Origin: an uncultured Paracoccaceae bacterium
Lineage (GTDB): Bacteria; Pseudomonadota; Alphaproteobacteria; Rhodobacterales; Rhodobacteraceae
DNA length: 64,000 bases
Assembly (NCBI GenBank): GCA_947497985.1
Contig: CANMIX010000001.1
Coordinates: 124,001-188,000 of the forward strand
Reading direction: 5' to 3'
Part shown: positions 34,807 to 46,542 of the stretch, piece by piece
How positions within the stretch are numbered: the first letter of the stretch is position 1
Layout: every line of letters starts with the position of its first letter
Notes under the pieces: generated by a model
Databases searched by the model: none
The model's input: only the letters and a program-made list of their open reading frames with translations
Told to the model about the DNA's origin: nothing
Translations under genes and position numbers: made by a program

Positions 34807-37104
34807 TTACCTACTGTTTCGCTCCGTTCTTAGGCTAGCATCAGTAGCATCGTAAAGTGAATGTGCGGGAGTTTCGATGCGTCGTTGTGTGATCACGTCC
34901 TGCAAATTGGCCAAAAGCGCCTTGCGGCTTACGGGTTTGGACAGGAAGTCGTCCATGCCAGCTTCAAAACAAGCCGCACGATCTTCCTCAAACGCGTTTG
35001 CCGTCAGCGCCACAATATGAGGTTGCGGTATGTTCAATTCGCGAATGGCACGCGTGGCCTGCAAACCGTTCACATTTGGCATCGAAAGATCCATCAAAAT
35101 GATTTCTGGCTCCAGCGCTTTGGCCATGTCGATCGCCTGCTCGCCGTCAACCGCAAAGCCGAGCTTGGCCCCGCTGTCCTTCAGAAACTTTTGGACCAAC
35201 ACGCGGTTCACCTGGTTGTCTTCGGCCACAAGGATCCGCACGTCTGTCAATGCGACTTGCGGGTTTGGTTCAATTCCCTCGGCAGGCACCTCTTCCTCAC
35301 CCGCAGCCAAGACCAGTTTTGTTGTAAAACACGAGCCCTGCCCCGGTTCGGACGTCAAAGTGATCTCGCCGCCCATTGCGTGCGCCAGCCGTTGTGAGAT
35401 GGTCAGGCCAAGCCCGGTGCCGCCGAACCGACGGGACGTTGCAGCATCTGCTTGAGAGAAGCGTTCAAAAATACGTTCTTGAACGTCAAGAGGCACGCCG
35501 ATCCCGGTGTCTGTCACAGCAAAGGACAGATGAGCGGTGTCGTTTTCAACAACACTTTCCACATCAACGCGGACGCCCCCTTCACCGGTGAATTTGATCG
35601 CATTGCCCACGACATTCATGAGGATCTGGGTAATTCGGCGATCGTCGCCGCATAGATACCGCGGTACTTCCTCGGGAATATTAAGGGTCAGCGAAATACC
35701 CTTCTCCTCTGCCAGAGGCGGCAGAATAGCCATCCCCGTCTCGAAACACCTACGAACGTCAAAATTAATCGGAGTGAGTGTCACGTCGCGCGCTTCCATT
35801 TTGGAGAGATCCAAAATGTCATTGATCAGGGCCAACAAGGAGCGCGCAGAGCTATGAATGGTTTCCGCATAGTTGCGCTGGTCGTCATCCAGCCGCGTGT
35901 GTTCAAGCAGTTGCGTCATGCCAATAACGCCATTGAGCGGAGTGCGAATTTCGTGGCTCATGATCGCCAGAAATTCCGCCTTGGAGCGTGCCCCATCTTC
36001 TGCGGCTTTGCGCGCACATTCCAGCTCTGCTTCGTGCTCTTTTGCAGCCGTGATGTCGCGCTCGACGGAAATTACACTCTCCAGCTGTCCTTGGGCGTTC
36101 ACCATTGGCACCTGGCTGACCTCTAGCCAGATCCGCTGCCCGTCTTTTCGTTGGCTCAACAACACAGCGCGCACCGTTTCCCCAGACAAAAGTTTCGCGT
36201 TCATTTCAGCAACCGCGGTCATATCCGTCTCAGGACAATTGAGAAGATTACCGGGCCGATGCCCAATTGCCTCTTGTGCCGAAAACCCCGTGACGCGGCT
36301 GAAACTCTCGTTCACCCAGGTTATATTAAACTCGTTGTCGACAATCATGACGCTGTCGTTGGCCGACTCTGCCACCAGGGCCAGGCGGCGTGCTTCGATC
36401 TGCTGCGCATGCATTTGCGTATATGCGTCTTGCAGTTCCCTTTGCTGGTTGACGAGTTTCAACTCTGTTTTACGTCGGCGTTCATGGCGTGCCATCATCA
36501 ACCGCGCCTGCCAAATGGTCACGAGACCAAAGAGCACGAGCCCCCCGATTTCCAACGGATGGTCGCTTGTCCTCACGAGCACATCCGGTGGCCCGACAAG
36601 CATAATGCCCATCGCTACGGCAAAATTCACCATTGCACGCATTGCGATTGGGATTGGGTTCAGATGGAAAAACATCACATAGGCGACGCTGACCCCCATG
36701 AGCAGATACATTGCGAAGATCGGTTCCCAATGCACGTGATGGTCAACCAAGCTCACCGTGCAAAAATAGGCCAAAATGGCAACGGCGGTCGCATAACAAA
36801 TGGAGTCGACCAATCCCAGGAGCAGGCTCATGCGTTTTACGCGGGCCTCATCCAACGCCTCGATCCGCGTGTTAAGAAGACGCTTCATATAGAACGTCTC
36901 AATCAGATCCCCTGCGACGATCAACGCAAAGCAAAACGGCGCAATCTCGATAGTTGTTTGATATATAAAAAACAAACACCATCCACTGGTAAAGAGTATG
37001 CGTGTTTTTAGATGGGTTACTTTGTGTCCGGCGTAACGTTGCAACAAGCCAAGAGCACTGTATCGTTTATCGTGTTTGGCGACCGGGCATGTTGCGTCTG
37101 TCAT
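34807..37104 (-). CDS. Membrane hybrid sensor histidine kinase
   Basis: This 765-residue protein has five or six N-terminal membrane helices (~35-205), a short coiled coil, a PAS domain (~240-355, [25 protein letters not shown]) with a PAC tail, HisKA with H384 ([13 protein letters not shown]), HATPase (~485-600, [18 protein letters not shown]) and one receiver (~620-740, D672 in [12 protein letters not shown]). The membrane part is not a named sensor family that I recognise. It lies between pncA (77 bases upstream) and pncB (six bases downstream), all on one strand, which suggests a link to nicotinamide or NAD status. Confidence 0.93.
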   Translation of the reverse strand: MTDATCPVAKHDKRYSALGLLQRYAGHKVTHLKTRILFTSGWCLFFIYQTTIEIAPFCFALIVAGDLIETFYMKRLLNTRIEALDEARVKRMSLLLGLVDSICYATAVAILAYFCTVSLVDHHVHWEPIFAMYLLMGVSVAYVMFFHLNPIPIAMRAMVNFAVAMGIMLVGPPDVLVRTSDHPLEIGGLVLFGLVTIWQARLMMARHERRRKTELKLVNQQRELQDAYTQMHAQQIEARRLALVAESANDSVMIVDNEFNITWVNESFSRVTGFSAQEAIGHRPGNLLNCPETDMTAVAEMNAKLLSGETVRAVLLSQRKDGQRIWLEVSQVPMVNAQGQLESVISVERDITAAKEHEAELECARKAAEDGARSKAEFLAIMSHEIRTPLNGVIGMTQLLEHTRLDDDQRNYAETIHSSARSLLALINDILDLSKMEARDVTLTPINFDVRRCFETGMAILPPLAEEKGISLTLNIPEEVPRYLCGDDRRITQILMNVVGNAIKFTGEGGVRVDVESVVENDTAHLSFAVTDTGIGVPLDVQERIFERFSQADAATSRRFGGTGLGLTISQRLAHAMGGEITLTSEPGQGSCFTTKLVLAAGEEEVPAEGIEPNPQVALTDVRILVAEDNQVNRVLVQKFLKDSGAKLGFAVDGEQAIDMAKALEPEIILMDLSMPNVNGLQATRAIRELNIPQPHIVALTANAFEEDRAACFEAGMDDFLSKPVSRKALLANLQDVITQRRIETPAHSLYDATDASLRTERNSR

Positions 37105-37181
37105 CTCTGGGATCTTCCTCAGTTTGCGACCACATTAGATAAAGATTGCATTTATGGTTCGTTACTTTTGATAACGCCCTT

Positions 37182-37772
37182 TCAGAACGAAACCCCTGCC
37201 GCTTGCATGTTGCGCATTGCCGCATCCAACGAGCCATCCAGATCAATCCCGCGACATGCGTTTAGATCAACTGTGACCGCATAGCCGAGTTCGGCAGCAT
37301 CCAAGGCTGAATAGGCCACGCAGAAGTCCGTTGCGAGCCCCGCAAGCAACAGACGCGAAACCCCGCGTTCCTGCAGATATCCATGCAGGCCAGTTACGGT
37401 TTTCCGGTCATTCTCAAAAAACGCTGAATAGCTGTCGATCGCCGCGCGAAATCCTTTGCGCAGGATCAGATCACCATCCGTGCGCAAATCCCTGTGAAAC
37501 GCCGCACCGTCCGTCCCTTGCATACAATGGTCAGGCCATAAAACCTGTGTTCCATAAGACAATTCAGTGGTTTCAAACGGTGCTTTTTCTGGATGGGCGC
37601 TGGCAAAAGACTGGTGCCCTGAAGGATGCCAATCCTGGGTCAAAATCACCGTATCATACTGTTCCATCAACGCATTGATCGGCGCAACCACGGCGTCTCC
37701 GTCCGGGACGGCCAATGCGCCGCCAGGGCAAAAGTCGTTTTGAACGTCTATAACTATTAGGGCTGCGGTCAT
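37182..37772 (-). CDS. pncA: Nicotinamidase
   Basis: This 196-residue hydrolase converts nicotinamide to nicotinate. The catalytic triad is visible: D9 (VIDVQNDF), K106 (LRKGF) and C151 (GLATDFCVAYSALDA). Metal ligands D47 and H49 (TQDWHPSGH) and H82 (PDHCMQGT) are present. GGGGAAAG lies before the ATG at 37772; an ATG at 37811 would add 13 residues. It is the first gene of the pncA-kinase-pncB set. Confidence 0.97.
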   Translation of the reverse strand: MTAALIVIDVQNDFCPGGALAVPDGDAVVAPINALMEQYDTVILTQDWHPSGHQSFASAHPEKAPFETTELSYGTQVLWPDHCMQGTDGAAFHRDLRTDGDLILRKGFRAAIDSYSAFFENDRKTVTGLHGYLQERGVSRLLLAGLATDFCVAYSALDAAELGYAVTVDLNACRGIDLDGSLDAAMRNMQAAGVSF

Positions 37773-37970
37773 TGTCTGCTTTCCCCTCGTCAGAGATTTA
37801 TTGTGAAACATCGCAACGCTATTTGAATCTTCGCTGACCTGCTTGCGTCACGCAACCGTAAATCATGTAAGTAAGATATGTTATTTTCTGAGCACATTTG
37901 CGCCTGATACTGCGTTGCACACGTGTTTGTAGCGCTTGAAATACGCGTCAGAGCGATTTAATGGCGGGAC

Positions 37971-38882
37971 ATGTACACAATCGCTGCTCTCTACCACTTC
38001 ACCCGTTTTGCGGACCCTGCCGACATCAAACCGGCGCTTTTGGACCTGTGCCTTACGCAGGACGTCAAGGGATCGCTCCTGTTGGCGCAGGAGGGTATCA
38101 ACGGGACAATCGCCGGGCCGCGCGCTGGTATCGACGCCGTTTTGGCTCATATCAAAACACTGCCCGGATGTTCGAACCTTGAGTGGAAAGAAGCCACCAG
38201 CGATCACCCGCCCTTTGGCAAGATGAAGGTTCGGCTGAAAAAAGAGATCGTTACGATGGGGCAGCCGGATGTTGATCCCCTTGCGCGCGTTGGCAATTAC
38301 ATCGAACCTCAGGATTGGAACGATCTGATCCAGCAGGACGATGTTGTGGTGATTGATACCCGCAACGACTACGAAGTCGCGATTGGAACCTTTGAAGGCG
38401 CTGTGGACCCAAAAACTGTCAGCTTTGGTGATTTCCCGGCCTGGTGGGAAGAAAACCAAAACCAGTTTCACAACAAACGCGTGGCGATGTTCTGCACCGG
38501 TGGGATTCGTTGCGAAAAATCCACCAACTACTTGCTTGGTCAGGGCATCGAGGACGTCTACCACCTAAAAGGCGGCATCCTGCGGTATCTGGAAGAAGTA
38601 CCTGCCGAAGAAAGCACCTGGCAGGGCGAGTGTTTCGTCTTTGACAACCGTGTTTCGGTTGGGCACGGACTAGAGGAAGGCCCGCATCTGTTGTGTCACG
38701 GATGTCGCCGACCAATCCTGCCTGAGGACATGGAACGCCCCGAATTCGAAATGGGCGTCTCCTGTCATCAGTGTGTGCATGACACCTCAGAACATGACAA
38801 AGCGCGCTTTCGGGAGCGGCAGAAACAGATCCGGCTTGCCCGTGAGCGCGGTGACAAAACCTACGCCGGCAATCCACTGTAG
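37971..38882 (+). CDS. trhO: tRNA uridine(34) hydroxylase, rhodanese family
   Basis: This 303-residue protein makes 5-hydroxyuridine at tRNA position 34 using O2. It has the family's N-terminal acylphosphatase-like part (GSLLLAQEGINGTIAGP), a rhodanese domain with the cysteine loop MFCTGGIRCEKST, and a C-terminal cysteine-rich region (CHGCRRPI, CHQCVHD). Length is normal. It is divergent from pncA and ends in a strong terminator. Confidence 0.95.
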   Translation: MYTIAALYHFTRFADPADIKPALLDLCLTQDVKGSLLLAQEGINGTIAGPRAGIDAVLAHIKTLPGCSNLEWKEATSDHPPFGKMKVRLKKEIVTMGQPDVDPLARVGNYIEPQDWNDLIQQDDVVVIDTRNDYEVAIGTFEGAVDPKTVSFGDFPAWWEENQNQFHNKRVAMFCTGGIRCEKSTNYLLGQGIEDVYHLKGGILRYLEEVPAEESTWQGECFVFDNRVSVGHGLEEGPHLLCHGCRRPILPEDMERPEFEMGVSCHQCVHDTSEHDKARFRERQKQIRLARERGDKTYAGNPL

Positions 38883-38907
38883 CGCCTGATACAGTTTGGA
38901 ACGCAAA

Positions 38908-38940
38908 AGCCCGCAACCAGATGGTCGCGGGCTTTTTTTT
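38908..38940 (+). terminator. Terminator after trhO
   Basis: AGCCCGC (38908-38914) pairs with GCGGGCT (38927-38933), followed by eight Ts. gyrB converges on it from the other strand. Confidence 0.92.
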
Positions 38941-39009
38941 GATCCTCATCGCAATGTCTCTTTTGCAAGGCTGCCCAGCGGCCAAACCGCAAAGCAGCGA
39001 TCCATGAGA

Positions 39010-41427
<2,418 letters not shown>

Positions 41428-41533
41428 TCACAATTTCCTGCTTTAGCTTTCCGATTTTATACGAATTTCGAGCCTGAATGTCACGCGTGGCGGCTCGATT
41501 TTCTTGGCAAATTCAAGCTGTTTTCACCACGGC

Positions 41534-42631
41534 TCACGCCTGACGAACAACCGAATGACCATCTTCTTCCGCCACTTCAAAAACCTGCGCGCGTTTTTCG
41601 ATCTCAGCAAAGAGTTCCGGCCCAGTTCCAGTCATCCAAGCTTGCACGCCAAGGGCGCAGATCTCGTCATAGAGCGCCGCGCGACGGCCAGCGTCCAAAT
41701 GCGCGGCCACTTCATCCAAAAGCAGAATGGGCGGCCCACTTCCCTGCTCCATCAACGCGCGCGCATTGGCAAGAATGAGAGAGATCAAAAGCGCTTTCTG
41801 CTCACCGGTAGAGCAATCCTTGGCAGGCAGCGCCTTTGTGCGGTAGGTGCCCAACATGTCGGTCCGGTGCGGGCCTATCAGGGTACGACCGACCACAAGA
41901 TCGCGAAATCGGCTCTCTTCTAAAGCGGCCTGAAAATCTGTGGCACTCAGGGGCATGTCGCCGTCAGATTGCATCAGCTCCAATTCGGCCGTCGGAAAGG
42001 CGGTCTGTGCGCTCTCTTGCGCCATATGCAGATAATCGACAGCGTTTAAGCGCGCTTGGTGAATGCGGTGTCCGGCCTCGGCCATTTGCTGTTCGACAAC
42101 CCGATACCAAACTGGGTCACGCACCTCTTGCTTCAACAGCTTGTTCCGCTCACGCATGGCCTTTTCATAGGTCAGCGTGGCCTCGGCATGATCAGGGGCA
42201 AAACTTAGCGCCACACGGTCGAGAAAACGCCTGCGCCCTTCCGCGCTTTCGATCCACAGACGGTCCATCGCCGGTACCAGCCAGACAACCCGCGCAATCT
42301 CACCCAAGGCGATTTGATTGCTCGCCTTATTGTCGATCTTGACCTGACGGGCAGCGCCCGGCTCAGACCAGGTGTCTATCTCGTAAGATTGCGCACTGCT
42401 GCGCAAAACCCCGCTCAGTTTCCAGCCCAAAGCTTCGGGTTGTCGCGCCATATCCGCGGCACTGGCGCGTCGAATACCCCGACCAGGGGAAAACAACGAA
42501 ACAGCCTCAAGCACGTTGGTCTTACCGGCGCCGTTATTGCCATAAAGCGCAACAGGGCGACCGTCCAAATGCATTTCCGCCCGCAAATGCGAGCGGAAAT
42601 GAGACATTTTTAAAACGGTCAGCGCACGCAC
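41534..42631 (-). CDS. recF: DNA replication/repair protein RecF
   Basis: This 365-residue SMC-like ATPase loads RecA at single-strand gaps. Walker A is GNNGAGKTNVLEAV; the start MRALTVLKMSHFRSH, the ABC-like signature STGEQKALLISLILANA and Walker B ILLLDEVAAHLD are all present. The start codon is GTG at 42631, with AAGGGAG 10 bases upstream; an ATG at 42607 (MSHFRSH) is a shorter alternative. It lies 63 bases after dnaN. Confidence 0.96.
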   Translation of the reverse strand: MRALTVLKMSHFRSHLRAEMHLDGRPVALYGNNGAGKTNVLEAVSLFSPGRGIRRASAADMARQPEALGWKLSGVLRSSAQSYEIDTWSEPGAARQVKIDNKASNQIALGEIARVVWLVPAMDRLWIESAEGRRRFLDRVALSFAPDHAEATLTYEKAMRERNKLLKQEVRDPVWYRVVEQQMAEAGHRIHQARLNAVDYLHMAQESAQTAFPTAELELMQSDGDMPLSATDFQAALEESRFRDLVVGRTLIGPHRTDMLGTYRTKALPAKDCSTGEQKALLISLILANARALMEQGSGPPILLLDEVAAHLDAGRRAALYDEICALGVQAWMTGTGPELFAEIEKRAQVFEVAEEDGHSVVRQA

Positions 42632-42694
42632 AGAACTGCGCTCCCTTTCATCTTTTCCAAAATACTTCCGCCAGAGGCAGTGCCGTCAGGCACT

Positions 42695-43816
42695 TTAAAC
42701 GCGCATCGGCATCACGACGTAGACAGCGCTTTCGTCGCTGCCTTCGCGCATCAGCGTGGGGTCACCGGAAGAATTGAACATGAAAACCGCATTTTCGCGG
42801 TCAACCTGATTGGCGATCTCCAACAGGTACTTGGCGTTGAAGCCGATATCGAGATGTTCATCGCTGTAGGCAACTGCTAGCTCTTCCTCAGCCGCACCGC
42901 TGTCCGGTGCATTGACCGACAGAACCAGCTGATCTTCGCTCAGCTGCAGTTTAACCGCGCGAGACCGTTCTGAAGAAACAGTTGCCACACGGTCAACCGC
43001 CTTTGCGAACTCACTCGCGTCCACTTCCAGGCGACGTGTGTTACCAACTGGGATCACTCGGGTGTAGTCCGGGAAGGTGCCATCAATCACTTTGGACGTC
43101 AGGGTGATATTGGGCGTGGCAAAGCGAACCTTGGTTTCCGAAACAGAAACGGCAATGTCCATTTCATCGTCATCCAGCAGCTTGCGCAGCTCACCCACAG
43201 TTTTGCGCGGAACAATGACACCCGGCATGTCTTCGGCACCCGCAGGTACATCGGCATCAATACGGGCCAGACGGTGACCGTCGGTTGCAACGCAACGCAG
43301 AACGCGTCCACCGGTGCTCCCGTCTGAGACATGCATATAGACGCCATTCAGATAGTACCGCGTCTCTTCGGTCGAGATGGCGAATTTGGATTTATCAAAC
43401 AGGCGGCGCAGAACTGCGGCGTTTGCGGCAAAGTTCGACTGATATTCGGACGTAGCCATAACCGGAAAATCTTCACGCGGCAAAGTTGCGAGCGAGAAGT
43501 TCGACCGTCCCGCTTCGACCGTCAGACGACCGGTGGCCGCATCAGCCGTCAGGGTGACCAACGCACCGTCGGGAAGCTTGCGTACGATTTCATGCAATGT
43601 GGTCGCAGCAACTGTCGTCGCGCCTGCGCGTTCAACCTGTGCCGTTGCCTTGTCCACCACTTCGATGTCCAAGTCCGTAGCACGGAATTGCACCGTGTCA
43701 CCTTCGGCCTCGATCAGCACATTTGCAAGGATCGGAATGGTGTTGCGGCGTTCCACGACGGACTGCGCCTGGGCCACAGCCTTCAGAAGGGTGCCACGTT
43801 CGATACTGATCTTCAT
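42695..43816 (-). CDS. dnaN: DNA polymerase III sliding clamp (beta)
   Basis: This 373-residue processivity clamp starts MKISIERGTLLKAVAQAQSVVERRNTIPIL and ends in VYVVMPMRV, the standard ends of the family. TDLDIEV, CVATDGHRLA and SSERSRAVKL are typical clamp segments. I chose ATG 43816 because AAAGGA lies nine bases upstream; the ATG at 43825 touches that Shine-Dalgarno directly. dnaA lies 246 bases upstream with a terminator in between, so dnaN probably has its own promoter. Confidence 0.98.
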   Translation of the reverse strand: MKISIERGTLLKAVAQAQSVVERRNTIPILANVLIEAEGDTVQFRATDLDIEVVDKATAQVERAGATTVAATTLHEIVRKLPDGALVTLTADAATGRLTVEAGRSNFSLATLPREDFPVMATSEYQSNFAANAAVLRRLFDKSKFAISTEETRYYLNGVYMHVSDGSTGGRVLRCVATDGHRLARIDADVPAGAEDMPGVIVPRKTVGELRKLLDDDEMDIAVSVSETKVRFATPNITLTSKVIDGTFPDYTRVIPVGNTRRLEVDASEFAKAVDRVATVSSERSRAVKLQLSEDQLVLSVNAPDSGAAEEELAVAYSDEHLDIGFNAKYLLEIANQVDRENAVFMFNSSGDPTLMREGSDESAVYVVMPMRV

Positions 43817-44006
43817 ATCTATCATTCCTTTCGTCTGGCTTTACCAGCAGCCCGTCGCCAAGCCGGGAGGTCACGGTAACCTTTTGCGTCCCCAAGACAA
43901 GACTTTATTCGATTTCTCCGATTGTAGATCGCCAGCGTCAAGGGGCCAAAGACCGCTATTGTGCAGAAGCGCAGCATTCGTGGCTTTCCGGCTGTATTTA
44001 CAACGT

Positions 44007-44040
44007 AAAAACGACCCTGAATTCGATCGGGGTCGTTTCA
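44007..44040 (-). terminator. dnaA terminator
   Basis: In the minus direction, AAACGACCC (complement of 44030-44038) pairs with GGGTCGTTT (complement of 44009-44017), followed by a T run ending at 44007. It lies 24 bases after the dnaA stop. Confidence 0.85.
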
Positions 44041-44062
44041 AAATCAAACAAGACGGGATCCG

Positions 44063-45508
44063 TTACGCTTCCAAGGAGCGGCGCAGCATTTCCACGTCTT
44101 CTGCGATCTGGCCGTCAACCTGTTTCAGCTCTTCGATACGCTTCACACCATGCATTACGGTGGTGTGGTCGCGACCACCAAAACGGCGCCCGATCTCTGG
44201 CAAAGACCGGCTGGTCAACTGCTTGCACAGATACATCGCGACCTGACGTGGACGCGCATAGGAGCGCAAGCGTTTGGGGCCGATAATATCGGACATGCGG
44301 ATATTGTAGTATTCCGAAACCTTGCGTTGAATTTCCTCAACGGTGATTTTGCGTTCCGAAGCCCGCAGAACATCCGCCAGGCAGTCCTGCGTCAGTTCCA
44401 TGTCAATCTCACGCCCAACCAGTGACGCAAAAGCAAACAGGCGAGTCAACGCGCCTTCCAAGACGCGGACATTGGTTGAGATCCGGTGCGCCAGAAACTC
44501 CAACACGCCATCCGCGATCTGGAGATCAGGGAAGGTTTGGCGGTGCTGTTGAACCTTGGTCTGCAGAATCCCCAGACGCAATTCGTAGTCAGTTGGGTGC
44601 AGATCGACCACAAGACCACACTGAAGACGGGATTTCACACGATCTTCCAGCTCTTTGATCTCACCAGGCGCGCGGTCCGCAGAGATAATGATCTGTTTGT
44701 TCTGGTCCACAAGCGCGTTGAACGTGTGAAAGAATTCTTCCTGCGTCGAATCTTTGCCCGCAATGAACTGCACGTCATCCACCATCAAGACGTCAACCGA
44801 GCGGAAAAGATGTTTGAAATCCATCATTTTACGTTCGCGCAGCGCCTGTACAAAGCGGTACATGAACTGCTCTGCCGATAGATACAGTACATTGAGTTCC
44901 GGATTGGAGCGTTTCAACTCCCATGCGATCGCGTGCATAAGGTGCGTTTTACCCAAGCCAACGCCGCCATAAAGGACGAGTGGGTTGAATGTCACGGGCC
45001 CCGCTTCACCCACACGACGCGCAGCGGCATGTGCCAGTTCATTGGGTTTACCCACTACAAAAGTGTCGAAGGTGAACCGCGGATCCAGCGGCGCGGCCTG
45101 CAACGCTTCCAAAGTGTCTTTGCCTGCTGAACGTGCTTCGGACACTGCCGGAGCATCGGCCGACTCTCGGCGCGCTACGGGCGCCGCAACATCCGTGTCC
45201 TCTTCGGAGCCTTGAATCACTTCGAAAAGTGGCTGCCCAGAAGGTGCCGCAGGGCGGTTTGGAGAATTTACCGCGACATTAAATGCCAAACGCTGAACAT
45301 GTTCACCTGACATATTCAATTCGTGCAAAATCAAGTCAGAGAAATTCTGCCCGACATAGTTACCCATAAAATTAGTGGGCACATTAAAAACAGCGATTCC
45401 ATCGTCCAGGTTCTGAAGCTCAAGTGGCTCGATCCAAGTCGTGAAATTATTTTGTCCGACTGTCTTTAACAATCTTTGTCTGACACTGCCCCATTTATCG
45501 TTCGTCAT
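44063..45508 (-). CDS. dnaA: Chromosomal replication initiator DnaA
   Basis: This 481-residue initiator has domain I (WGSVRQRLLKTVGQNNFTTWIEPL), a variable domain II (~90-150), the AAA+ domain with Walker A GGVGLGKTHL (~181) and Walker B VDVLMVDDVQF, and the domain IV helix-turn-helix with the DnaA signature GGRDHTTVMHGVKRIEEL. GAGAGG precedes the ATG. It is the first gene of the minus-strand replication cluster. Confidence 0.98.
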   Translation of the reverse strand: MTNDKWGSVRQRLLKTVGQNNFTTWIEPLELQNLDDGIAVFNVPTNFMGNYVGQNFSDLILHELNMSGEHVQRLAFNVAVNSPNRPAAPSGQPLFEVIQGSEEDTDVAAPVARRESADAPAVSEARSAGKDTLEALQAAPLDPRFTFDTFVVGKPNELAHAAARRVGEAGPVTFNPLVLYGGVGLGKTHLMHAIAWELKRSNPELNVLYLSAEQFMYRFVQALRERKMMDFKHLFRSVDVLMVDDVQFIAGKDSTQEEFFHTFNALVDQNKQIIISADRAPGEIKELEDRVKSRLQCGLVVDLHPTDYELRLGILQTKVQQHRQTFPDLQIADGVLEFLAHRISTNVRVLEGALTRLFAFASLVGREIDMELTQDCLADVLRASERKITVEEIQRKVSEYYNIRMSDIIGPKRLRSYARPRQVAMYLCKQLTSRSLPEIGRRFGGRDHTTVMHGVKRIEELKQVDGQIAEDVEMLRRSLEA

Positions 45509-45673
45509 TATTCGCCTCTCGCGTCCCCACGTGCCGCGGCCTCTTTGGGCCTATCGTTTCGTCCCGTACCCATTATTGGGTTTTGAAAAGCAAAAGGATC
45601 CCTGTGCCGGAAAACTGACGTTTTCCTAGCCAGAGGATACGGTCCCTCTTACTTGTCTATTTTTTTAAGCAAT

Positions 45674-45691
45674 GGGTGAACGTTATCACCC
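45674..45691. promoter_or_regulatory. CRP-like palindrome 1 upstream of dnaA
   Basis: GGGTGA-ACGTTA-TCACCC is a perfect six-base inverted repeat with a six-base spacer, sharing GTGA-N6-TCAC with the second site 105 bases away. It lies ~165 bases upstream of the dnaA start. Confidence 0.4.
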
Positions 45692-45778
45692 TGCAACGAT
45701 TCACGAGCGGCGTACCCTCAAATGGCTTATAGCTATCTCTGACGGTCAAAAAGACAACAGAGACAACGCCTTAAACGG

Positions 45779-45796
45779 CTGTGAAACATATCACAG
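45779..45796. promoter_or_regulatory. CRP-consensus palindrome 2 upstream of dnaA
   Basis: CTGTGA-AACATA-TCACAG contains the exact E. coli CRP consensus TGTGA-N6-TCACA. It lies ~270 bases upstream of dnaA. Whether a CRP-like protein of this lineage reads this sequence is not known from the window. Confidence 0.45.
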
Positions 45797-45974
45797 TCAT
45801 CGACGTCATTTTCGGATCTCGGTGGAAACCACCTCGGCAGCAAGTCCCCCAGCGCATGAATCGCTGAATATTGGTAGCAATTTAGAGTAGGAGACAGCAA
45901 CGAAACTATGATGTTGACTCATACTTTGGTCAGAAAGAATCTCTGCCCTTTGCGATAAGTTTTTGTCCTAATGG

Positions 45975-46007
45975 AAAAAAAAGAAGCGCCGCAAATCGCA
46001 GCGCTTC
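45975..46007 (-). terminator. rpsT terminator
   Basis: GAAGCGC (complement of 46001-46007) pairs with GCGCTTC (complement of 45983-45989), followed by a run of eight Ts in the minus direction. Confidence 0.9.
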
Positions 46008-46054
46008 ACAAATTTGTGGTACTTAAACAGCACCCTAGTTGAGTTGTATAAGAA

Positions 46055-46318
46055 TCAACCCAGCGCTTTAACGCGCGCGGCAAGGCGAGACACCTTACGA
46101 GACGCTGTGTTCTTGTGATAAACGCCTTTGGTAACACCACGCATCAGTTCAGGCTGAGCTGCGCGCAGAGCAGTTGTTGCCGCTTCTTTGTCACCAGATT
46201 CGATTGCTTCTTCAACGTTACGCAGGAAAGTACGGATGCGAGAACGACGGGCTTTGTTTACCGCAAAGCGCTTTTCGTTTTGACGTGCGCGCTTTTTGGC
46301 CTGAGGCGAATTTGCCAT
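46055..46318 (-). CDS. rpsT: 30S ribosomal protein S20
   Basis: This 87-residue basic protein begins [17 protein letters not shown], the S20 hallmark, and ends with [12 protein letters not shown]. It binds the 5' domain of 16S rRNA. GAGGT precedes the ATG at 46318; the frame stays open 17 codons further upstream but that part is not S20-like. In the minus direction a candidate -10 TAGAAT (complement of 46393-46398) lies ~75 bases upstream. Confidence 0.98.
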   Translation of the reverse strand: MANSPQAKKRARQNEKRFAVNKARRSRIRTFLRNVEEAIESGDKEAATTALRAAQPELMRGVTKGVYHKNTASRKVSRLAARVKALG

Positions 46319-46480
46319 GATGTGGACCTCTACAGGGTTTGTGTTCTTTGAAGGCGCAATGCCAACCAACCCCGGATCCGGTCACCGGTGTGATTCTAGC
46401 CTAGGCGGGCTGCACGCGCATGTATGACGGCGGTATGTACCCACACAGCGTGGGAATTGCAAGCCCCGTCCCCTAGAACG

Positions 46481-46510
46481 CAAAAGGTCAGCCGAAAAGC
46501 TGACCTTTTG
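46481..46510 (-). terminator. Terminator after enoyl-CoA hydratase gene
   Basis: A perfect 12-base-pair stem, CAAAAGGTCAGC / GCTGACCTTTTG (46481-46492 and 46499-46510), has Ts on both sides and so can work in both directions. Confidence 0.85.
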
Positions 46511-46542
46511 TGAATGTTCTTATGCCACTTGGCACCGTTCTA

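Larger units (their letters stand above)
45509..46054. other. 546-base intergenic region between dnaA and rpsT
   Basis: This gap is comparatively AT-rich (for example the T run at 45660-45666 and the A run near 45975). It must hold the dnaA promoter. It contains two GTGA-N6-TCAC palindromes, a GGTGG-AAA-CCACC hairpin (45821-45833) and the rpsT terminator. I found no canonical DnaA box (TTATCCACA); the best is TTATCACCC at 45683, with three mismatches. I therefore cannot call oriC here. Small open frames in the gap lack ribosome-binding sites. Confidence 0.6.

Noticed and set aside
45672-45890. 72-codon plus-strand frame in the dnaA-rpsT spacer
   Set aside because: No ribosome-binding site, and it runs through both CRP-like palindromes; composition is not protein-like.
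45509-46054. Chromosomal origin (oriC)
   Set aside because: No DnaA box within one or two mismatches of TTATCCACA was found; in this order the origin is often away from dnaA.
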